Assembly (NCBI GenBank): GCA_964372035.1
Contig: CAYJPK010000062.1
Coordinates: 1-12,653, forward strand
Direction of reading: 5' to 3'
Length of the DNA stretch: 12,653 bases
Origin: CAYJPK01 sp964372035
Lineage (GTDB): Bacteria; Desulfobacterota; Desulfovibrionia; Desulfovibrionales; Desulfovibrionaceae
The notes below the pieces were generated by a model. That model worked only from the letters and a program-made list of their open reading frames with translations. It was not told where the DNA came from and did no database searches. A program made the translations under genes and the position numbers. Below are positions 1 through 5,397 of the stretch, in pieces (position 1 is the first letter of the stretch; each line of letters opens with the position of its first letter).

Positions 1-63
1 TGGAGTGGGCGTGCCTTTAGAAAAAGGCATTAAAAATGACTTTTTCAGTACCGACGTGTTTAG

Positions 64-100
64 TATAGTAATTTCAGATGAAATTACTATCATTGACTGC
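64..100 (+). repeat. 37-base repeat, copy A (hairpin plus conserved tail)
   Basis: This copy matches 12608-12644 at 36 of 37 positions, in the same orientation. It contains a perfect 10-bp stem ATAGTAATTT/AAATTACTAT (65-74 and 81-90) around the loop CAGATG, then the shared tail CATTGACTGC. The only difference is A82 here against G12626 in the other copy, which turns one stem A:T pair into a wobble. Conservation extends through the non-paired tail, so this looks like a repeat family rather than a chance palindrome. Confidence 0.8.
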
Positions 101-157
101 TACAGTATAAGTGCAATTTTATTGCGCTGTTAAGTACTGGAGCAAGTGCGTCTTTGC

Positions 158-186
158 TTAAGTTGACGGTAGTGATGTCAACTTAA
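158..186. repeat. Perfect 10-bp inverted repeat with 9-base loop
   Basis: TTAAGTTGAC (158-167) is the exact reverse complement of GTCAACTTAA (177-186), with loop GGTAGTGAT. It lies 31 bases beyond the stop codon of the minus-strand thiolation gene. On that strand it is preceded by four T but not followed by a T-run, so a role as a Rho-independent terminator is uncertain. It may instead be part of the hairpin cluster that fills the left edge. Confidence 0.55.
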
Positions 187-216
187 AATACTATAGATAC
201 AAAAGACCTAAAAAAA

Positions 217-1122
217 CTAACTAGCCTGCTCTACTAAACTCTTAATCCTACAAACTCCACAAAGCTCTTGCGAAGTAGGATAACCACAACTAGGGCATTT
301 AATTAAAGTTGCTCCATGTTCAGCATCTGCTTTTGCAAAATACTCTTTAGCTTTATGCATAAAGCCTTGATAAAATTCAATCTTCCTACCTGGCATTTCT
401 TGCTCTAGCTGTTGCCACATAGTTTTGTGAAATGAGAAGCTTGCGCCACGACTATAAGGACAAGGCGCGTAATGATTTTCAATGTCTTTCAAAAAGGCAT
501 AGTTTGCAATTTCATACTCAGTTAAACGCCACATTGGCTTGACTTTTCTAAGAAAGCCATTTTCAGATGGCAAACAAGGACCTTGATCAGAAAGATAGGC
601 AGTATCCCAACGAAGGACATTGCTAAATAAACGTGCAACTTCATCATCTAAATTATGCCCCGTTGCAAGCGCAGTAAAGCCTTCCTCAAGACCTATTCTA
701 TTGAAATAATGTCGTTTTATTTTGCCACATACAGAACAAATTGGACGTTTTAAATGTTTTTTTACCTCTGGAAGGGCTAAGCCTTCTTTTTCCATTTCAC
801 GAATAATTAATTTAAAATCATGTTTTTTGCAGAAATTTTCAACTACTAAGCGTGCTTTTGGTGAAGAGCTTGGAATTCCAAGGTCTATATGTAGCGCAGT
901 AACATCATAACCAAGTTCATGCAAAATGAGCATAAGTGATAAAGAATCTTTACCACCAGAAAGCGCACATAAAATTTTATCATCGTGTGTAAACAATTTT
1001 TGAGCCTTAATGCCGCGCTCTACTTGCTTTTGAAAAAACAATAAAAAGCACTCAGCACAAAAACCAGTTGTGTGACTTGGAAGTGCAACTACCGCTACCG
1101 CCTTACATCTTTTACATTTCAT
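217..1122 (-). CDS. tRNA 2-thiolation enzyme, TtuA/Ncs6 (TIGR00269-like) PP-loop family
   Basis: This 301-residue cytoplasmic protein probably adenylates a tRNA uridine and exchanges its 2-oxygen for sulfur. The frame shows an N-terminal zinc site (C3, C6, C22, C25), the ATP-binding PP-loop SGGKDS (55-60), CSVC (C129, C132), the family motif GHNLDDE (155-161), a lone C221 in APCPYS, and a C-terminal zinc ribbon (C276, C279, C288, C291). In characterised TtuA the three middle cysteines hold a catalytic [4Fe-4S] cluster, and all three are present here. Two zinc modules at the ends separate this group from plain TtcA, which makes 2-thiocytidine. TtuA acts on U54 in thermophiles and Ncs6/Ctu1 on U34, so the target base in this organism cannot be read from the sequence. 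The start at 1122 has a weak ribosome-binding site (GAG) but coincides with the conserved C3-x2-C6. The gene stands alone and is divergent from the FAD oxidase. Family assignment is firm; the exact product is less so. Confidence 0.85.
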   Translation of the reverse strand: MKCKRCKAVAVVALPSHTTGFCAECFLLFFQKQVERGIKAQKLFTHDDKILCALSGGKDSLSLMLILHELGYDVTALHIDLGIPSSSPKARLVVENFCKKHDFKLIIREMEKEGLALPEVKKHLKRPICSVCGKIKRHYFNRIGLEEGFTALATGHNLDDEVARLFSNVLRWDTAYLSDQGPCLPSENGFLRKVKPMWRLTEYEIANYAFLKDIENHYAPCPYSRGASFSFHKTMWQQLEQEMPGRKIEFYQGFMHKAKEYFAKADAEHGATLIKCPSCGYPTSQELCGVCRIKSLVEQAS

Positions 1123-1163
1123 ATTTAACTCATATTATATTTATTTTTTGTTTTGCTGAAATA

Positions 1164-1192
1164 ATTTTAAAAGCACAAAAATTTATTGTCAA
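1164..1192 (-). promoter_or_regulatory. sigma70-type promoter for the tRNA thiolation gene
   Basis: On the minus strand there is a perfect -35 TTGACA (1192-1187), a 17-base spacer and -10 TAAAAT (1169-1164, five of six consensus bases). Transcription would begin near 1157, leaving a leader of about 35 bases before the start codon at 1122. Confidence 0.65.
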
Positions 1193-1200
1193 CAAATAAC

Positions 1201-1229
1201 TTGCCAAGTTCGCCCGCAATTATTATAAT
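1201..1229 (+). promoter_or_regulatory. sigma70-type promoter for the FAD/Fe-S dehydrogenase
   Basis: The -35 is TTGCCA (1201-1206, five of six), the spacer is 17 bases, and the -10 is a perfect TATAAT (1224-1229). The start point would be near 1236, about 50 bases upstream of the ATG at 1287. Its -35 box is only 8 bases from the -35 of the divergent promoter, so a regulator bound between them could affect both genes. Confidence 0.7.
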
Positions 1230-1286
1230 GAATTGTAGACAGAGATGATTTCAAAAAAACTACTATAGACAAGGATAAATATAAAA

Positions 1287-4200
1287 ATGCCACAAAAAGG
1301 TCCACATATATCAATTGCTCCTGATTTTGTTGTAAACAGGATTTTGCGAATTAATCTAGAAGATTTCGAGGAATGGCCAGAAGCAGTTCGACGTTTAGCT
1401 ATTCAAATTGCTGAAGAATTATTCCTTGTATCATATAATCCTTTTATCGATGCACAAATGGTTAAAAACAGTGTAAGCGAAAGGTTTAATAGAGAATCTT
1501 TTGCTCTTGCCCAACATTATGCTACAAGTATTGGTGAGGGCATTACCATGTTTTGGAGTGCTCATGAAGCGGAACAAAACTTTAGACAAGAACTTATAAG
1601 ACGATTAAAAGAACTTTTACCGCACGAATGTATTTTAACTTCACCAGCTGCACTTGTAGAGTGTGCAACTGATGCAACTGACCTTCGTATGGAATTACCT
1701 ATTTTAGTTGTTGAGCCACAAAACGCAAATCAAGTCAGTGCTGTAGTTCGCCTAGCAAATGAAATGAAATTTGCCCTTATTCCACGTGGCGGTGCATCTG
1801 GCTATACTGGTGGTGCTGTTCCAGCTAGAAAGCGAAGTGTTATCGTATCTATGACACAGTGCAATCATATTTCAGAGGTTGATACTGAAAATGCTATTAT
1901 TCATGCTGGTGCTGGTGCTATTACACAACATGTTATTGATATTGCAGATGAAAGTAAATTTATTTTTAGCGTTGACCCTGCCTCAAAGACTGCGTCTAGT
2001 ATTGGTGGAAATGTTGCTGAAAACTCTGGTGGTCCTTTTGCCTTTGAATATGGTACGACCCTAGACAATCTATTGTCATGGCGCATGGTTACACCAACTG
2101 GAGAAATTATTACTATTGAGCGTAAAAATCACCCTCGCCATAAAATCATGCCTAACGAAACTGCAGTTTTTGAAGTCAAAGATCCAAGCGGTGGAATTAG
2201 AAATACTATTAGTTTGCGTGGTGATGAAATCCGCTTGCCAAATCTAGGTAAAGACGTAACTAATAAAGTACTTGGCGGTCTGCCTGGTGTTCAAAAAGAA
2301 GGTATTGACGGAATTATCGTTGATGCAAGTTTTATTTTGCATAAAAAGCCTGCTCTTTCAAAGGTTGCTGTTTTAGAATTTTTTGGTCGTTCAATGCATG
2401 GTGCAGCTGTTGTTATTAAGCAAATGATTGGGCTGCGTGATAAAATCCGTGATGAAGGCGATTATGCTCATATTTCTGCTTTAGAAGAATTTAATAAAAA
2501 ATATGTGCAAGCAATTGACTATCAAACTCGCTCTGAAAAATTTAAAGACTTACCGATTTCTGTTATTATTTTGCAGTTTGATGCTGATGAAGAAGCCTTT
2601 TTAGATAAATGCATGAATGAAATGCAAGAAATCATTAAAGGGCGTGATGATGTTGATTTAATTATTGCAAAAGATAGAAAGCAAGCTGAAGTATTCTGGG
2701 AAGACAGGCACAAATTATCTGCAATTGCAAAAAGAACATCTGGCTTTAAAATTAATGAGGATATTGTTATTCCAACAGATAAAATTCCTGATTTAGCCTT
2801 ATTTTTAGAGCAATTAAATCTTGAATGTGCTGGTGCTGCTTATCGTCATGCGCTTCAAGCAATTGGTCGCTTACCGCAAATGCCTCTTGAGAATAAAGAC
2901 TTAAACCGTGAATTTTCTTATGCTACTAAGGTTGCAAAAGGTGACGTGCTAGGCAGTGAAGTTTCTGATGCTGAAATGATGGAGCGTGCTTGCTCTTGGA
3001 TTGATAATTTAATTGAAGCACACCCAGAACTTGAAAATAAAATCAATAAAATTAAGACAGATATGTTAAACGGGCTTGTTATTGTAGCTAGCCACATGCA
3101 CGCTGGTGATGGTAATTGCCACGTTAATATTCCTGTTAATTCTAATGATTTGCATATGTTAGAAACTGCTGAAGATGCAGCAATGAAAGTTATGGCAAAG
3201 GCAAAAGAAATGGGCGGTGCTGTTTCTGGTGAGCATGGTATTGGTATTACTAAAATAATGTTTATGCCAAAAGAGCAGCTTAATGAGGTGCGTAAATTCA
3301 AGGAAGGTGTTGACCCTCGTGATATTTTAAACCCTGCAAAGCTTGTGCAAAACGAAATGCCAGTTAAGCCATTTACTTTTTCATTTAACCGCTTAATTGA
3401 AGATATTAACCAAAGTGGACTGCCAAATAAAGAAGTATTAATGAACTTGTTAGCCTCTGTGCAAATTTGTACAAGATGCGGAAAGTGTAAGTTTGTTTGT
3501 CCAATGGTTTATCCAAAGCGCTCTTTTCATTATCACCCACGTAATAGAAATATTATTCTTGGTGCAATGATTGAGGCAATTTACTATACTCAAATCAATA
3601 AGGGTAAGCCTGACCCTGCGCTTTTAGCTGATTTAAATACAATGCTTGAACATTGCACGAGTTGTGGCAAGTGTTCAACTGTATGCCCTGTAAAAATTCC
3701 ATCTGATAATGTAGCACTTGAGCTTAGGGCATTTTTGGAAAATGAGGGAGCTGGTGTTCACCCTGTAAAGACAAAAGTTATTGATTATATAAGCAAAAAA
3801 CCTGAACTTCGCTTGCAAAAAATGGCAAAACTAGCCTCTGCTGGTCAGAAGTTCCAAAATAATGCTATTAAATTTATACCTAAATCATGGCGTGGCAAGC
3901 TTAATAATCCTTTATTTGCTGACCAGGGACCACAAACTAGCTATAACAATCTTTATGAGAGTTTAAGCCTTGAAAAAGGTGGCATCTTCGTTCCAGAAGG
4001 TAAAGAAATAAAGAAAGCTGTTCTATATTTTCCTGGTTGTGGTGGAGCACTTTTTTCACGCCACATTGCAATTGCAACCTTAGGAATTTTATTAAAATGT
4101 GATGTTGCTGTTGTTATTCCAGAGCATCATATGTGTTGTGGTTATCCACTTCTATCTTCTGGCATGAATAATGTTTTTACTACTAATATGGCTAAAAACT

Positions 4201-4853
4201 TAGTTATTTTTAAAAATTGTCTTGAAAACGCTAAAAATGCAGGTTTTGAAATTAATACAATGGTAACGGCTTGTGGCTCTTGTTATGATGGCTTAAAACG
4301 CTATGGCTTAGAAGAGCTCGGCATTACAGAATATGTTGAAGCGACTCGCTTTGCATGTCAAAACTTGGCAGAACTACCTGAACAAGCAGAAGATTTTAAA
4401 GAAAAATACTTTATCTATCACGCTTCTTGCCATATGGAAGTGCCTTCTGAACATAAAGTCAAAGGTGCTGGAAGACAATGCATGGCACTTGAAGCTTACA
4501 CAGGTGCAAAGGTACTTGCAACTCGTGGTTGCTGTGGTGAATCAGGACTTGGCGCAATCACTGCCCCTAAAGTCTTTAATGTTATGCGTGAACGTAAAAA
4601 AGAAGATTTAAATAAAATCATGGTTGACTATCCTAATAATCGCCCTATCTTAGTTGGTTGTCCTTCATGCAAGTTTGGAATAATGCGTTCACTTATGGAT
4701 ATGCATAAAACTAACAATGTGCGACATACTATTGAATGGTTAGCAGAACTTTGTTTTAAACCAAAGTGGAGTATTCGCTATGCTAGGATTTTACAAAAAG
4801 CATTAGCTAAAAATCCAGATGAAAAAGGTATTAGGCATATTGATTTGTCATAA
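1287..4853 (+). CDS. Fused FAD-linked oxidase / Fe-S 2-hydroxyacid dehydrogenase (D-lactate or glycolate type)
   Basis: This 1188-residue single-chain flavoprotein joins functions that glycolate oxidase (GlcD, GlcF) and similar enzymes split between subunits. In order: about 115 N-terminal residues of unknown role; a PCMH-type FAD-binding domain (about 117-355) with RGGASGYTGGAVP (168-179) and SIGGNVAENSGG (238-249); the FAD-oxidase C-terminal domain to about 690, with HMHAGDGNCH (603-612) and SGEHGIG (647-653), the usual metal and substrate ligands; two [4Fe-4S] ferredoxin motifs (C728, C731, C734, C738 and C790, C793, C796, C800); and two CCG cysteine-rich domains (C918, C950-951, C996, C999 and C1048, C1082-1083, C1125, C1128). 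Oxidation of a D-2-hydroxyacid with electrons passed through the clusters to membrane carriers is the family role. The substrate is not determined; D-lactate, glycolate and D-2-hydroxyglutarate are all possible. The ATG follows AAGG (1271-1274) at a rather long spacing. The length and order match the Desulfovibrio form as I remember it. Confidence 0.9.
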   Translation: MPQKGPHISIAPDFVVNRILRINLEDFEEWPEAVRRLAIQIAEELFLVSYNPFIDAQMVKNSVSERFNRESFALAQHYATSIGEGITMFWSAHEAEQNFRQELIRRLKELLPHECILTSPAALVECATDATDLRMELPILVVEPQNANQVSAVVRLANEMKFALIPRGGASGYTGGAVPARKRSVIVSMTQCNHISEVDTENAIIHAGAGAITQHVIDIADESKFIFSVDPASKTASSIGGNVAENSGGPFAFEYGTTLDNLLSWRMVTPTGEIITIERKNHPRHKIMPNETAVFEVKDPSGGIRNTISLRGDEIRLPNLGKDVTNKVLGGLPGVQKEGIDGIIVDASFILHKKPALSKVAVLEFFGRSMHGAAVVIKQMIGLRDKIRDEGDYAHISALEEFNKKYVQAIDYQTRSEKFKDLPISVIILQFDADEEAFLDKCMNEMQEIIKGRDDVDLIIAKDRKQAEVFWEDRHKLSAIAKRTSGFKINEDIVIPTDKIPDLALFLEQLNLECAGAAYRHALQAIGRLPQMPLENKDLNREFSYATKVAKGDVLGSEVSDAEMMERACSWIDNLIEAHPELENKINKIKTDMLNGLVIVASHMHAGDGNCHVNIPVNSNDLHMLETAEDAAMKVMAKAKEMGGAVSGEHGIGITKIMFMPKEQLNEVRKFKEGVDPRDILNPAKLVQNEMPVKPFTFSFNRLIEDINQSGLPNKEVLMNLLASVQICTRCGKCKFVCPMVYPKRSFHYHPRNRNIILGAMIEAIYYTQINKGKPDPALLADLNTMLEHCTSCGKCSTVCPVKIPSDNVALELRAFLENEGAGVHPVKTKVIDYISKKPELRLQKMAKLASAGQKFQNNAIKFIPKSWRGKLNNPLFADQGPQTSYNNLYESLSLEKGGIFVPEGKEIKKAVLYFPGCGGALFSRHIAIATLGILLKCDVAVVIPEHHMCCGYPLLSSGMNNVFTTNMAKNLVIFKNCLENAKNAGFEINTMVTACGSCYDGLKRYGLEELGITEYVEATRFACQNLAELPEQAEDFKEKYFIYHASCHMEVPSEHKVKGAGRQCMALEAYTGAKVLATRGCCGESGLGAITAPKVFNVMRERKKEDLNKIMVDYPNNRPILVGCPSCKFGIMRSLMDMHKTNNVRHTIEWLAELCFKPKWSIRYARILQKALAKNPDEKGIRHIDLS

Positions 4854-4855
4854 AT

Positions 4856-5065
4856 ATTAGCTTGGGCAATCGTTCCGATACACCAAGCCAAAACAAAGCT
4901 GAACAAGTTCNNNNNNNNNNNNNNNNNNNNNNNNNNNNNNNNNNNNNNNNNNNNNNNNNNNNNNNNNNNNNNNNNNNNNNNNNNNNNNNNNNNNNNNNNN
5001 NNNNNNNNNNTTTGCTAAAGAATGTGTTTATATAGGCAGATAAAGAATTGAGTTTTGCTAAACAG
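4856..5065. repeat. 119-base repeat, copy 1, interrupted by the assembly gap
   Basis: 4856-4910 equals 5156-5210 base for base, and 5011-5065 equals 5220-5274. Only 9 bases of the unit (those at 5211-5219 in copy 2) fall in the N block if copy 1 is a single unit. The unit begins with a stem GCTTGG/CCAAGC (4860-4865/4883-4888). The repeat starts 3 bases after the dehydrogenase stop codon, so it would be present in the 3' end of that transcript. Confidence 0.85.
4911..5010. other. Assembly gap (100 N)
   Basis: There are exactly 100 undetermined bases, the conventional placeholder for a gap of unknown size. Both sides are parts of the same 119-base repeat, so the assembler probably failed here because of repeat copies. 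Nothing can be said about what the gap holds. Confidence 0.95.
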
Positions 5066-5155
5066 TTAAAACTTATTCGCTTTGGCAAAAAGCATGGATT
5101 GCCACGGTGCGTTACACTCTTTTTGAGTAACAGCTAGTGAAAAGGCTCTATATTA

Positions 5156-5274
5156 ATTAGCTTGGGCAATCGTTCCGATACACCAAGCCAAAACAAAGCT
5201 GAACAAGTTCAGCATTTGTTTTGCTAAAGAATGTGTTTATATAGGCAGATAAAGAATTGAGTTTTGCTAAACAG
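5156..5274. repeat. 119-base repeat, copy 2 (complete)
   Basis: This complete unit runs from ATTAGCTTGG to TTGCTAAACAG. It has a 6-bp stem GCTTGG/CCAAGC (5160-5165 and 5183-5188), and the 10-mer TTTTGCTAAA occurs twice inside it (about 5219-5228 and 5262-5271). The offset from the right part of copy 1 is 209 bases: 119 of repeat plus a 90-base spacer. Its function is unknown; an intergenic dispersed repeat is the simplest reading. Confidence 0.85.
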
Positions 5275-5322
5275 CTCGAGTTTAGCGTTATTATAATTAA
5301 AAAATTAAAAAGTTTTGAAGGG

Positions 5323-5352
5323 TTTGGGAAACTTTTGTAAAAGTTTCCCAAA
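5323..5352 (-). terminator. 30-base perfect palindrome, probable terminator of the minus-strand operon
   Basis: TTTGGGAAACTTTT (5323-5336) pairs perfectly with AAAAGTTTCCCAAA (5339-5352) around a 2-base centre, giving 14 bp. It lies 45 bases past the stop of the sulfatase-like gene on the minus strand. The T-run is not immediate: on that strand the stem is followed by CCCTTCAAAACTTTTT, so it is not a perfect intrinsic terminator. Position and strength still favour transcript ending, possibly for both converging transcripts. I recall similar GGGAAAC...GTTTCCC hairpins recurring in Desulfovibrio genomes; this is unverified here. Confidence 0.6.
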
Positions 5353-5397
5353 AATAAAATAAAAAAATAAAACAAACTAAAATAAACTAAAAAAATA

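Larger units (their letters stand above)
1..216. other. Gene-free, hairpin-rich stretch at the left edge
   Basis: No convincing reading frame is present on either strand. Instead there is a run of inverted repeats: TGCCTTT/AAAGGCA (12-18 and 23-29), a 10-bp stem at 65-74/81-90, ACTG/CAGT (96-99/103-106), GTGCAAT/ATTGCGC (about 111-127, one wobble pair), AGCAA/TTGCT (141-145/154-158), and a perfect 10-bp stem TTAAGTTGAC/GTCAACTTAA (158-167/177-186). None is followed by a clean T-run on either strand, so none is a textbook terminator, although the last could help end transcription of the minus-strand gene that stops at 217. The region could be a dispersed repeat element or a structured RNA. The sequence does not decide. 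Confidence 0.55.
4854..5397. other. Gene-free region with repeats, assembly gap and palindrome
   Basis: This convergent intergenic region lies between the dehydrogenase stop (4853) and the stop of the minus-strand sulfatase-like gene (5398). It contains a 119-base repeat in two recognisable copies, an N block, a 90-base unique spacer (5066-5155) with a bulged hairpin GTTACACTC/GAGTAAC (5111-5131), an AT-rich stretch, and a 30-base palindrome (5323-5352). Minus-strand frames reading through the repeats run across the gap and lack any recognisable motif, so no coding gene is called. Confidence 0.75.

Noticed and set aside
2918..3301. 127-codon minus-strand frame inside the dehydrogenase gene
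   Set aside because: It lies opposite the conserved FAD-oxidase C-terminal domain. It is a shadow of a well-supported gene and has no family features.
4333..4611. 92-codon plus-strand frame inside the dehydrogenase gene
   Set aside because: It overlaps the second CCG domain in another frame; the cysteine pattern of the main frame is intact, so there is no frameshift.
4856..5274. CRISPR array
   Set aside because: The repeat unit is 119 bases with a 90-base spacer, only two copies are seen, and no cas genes are nearby.
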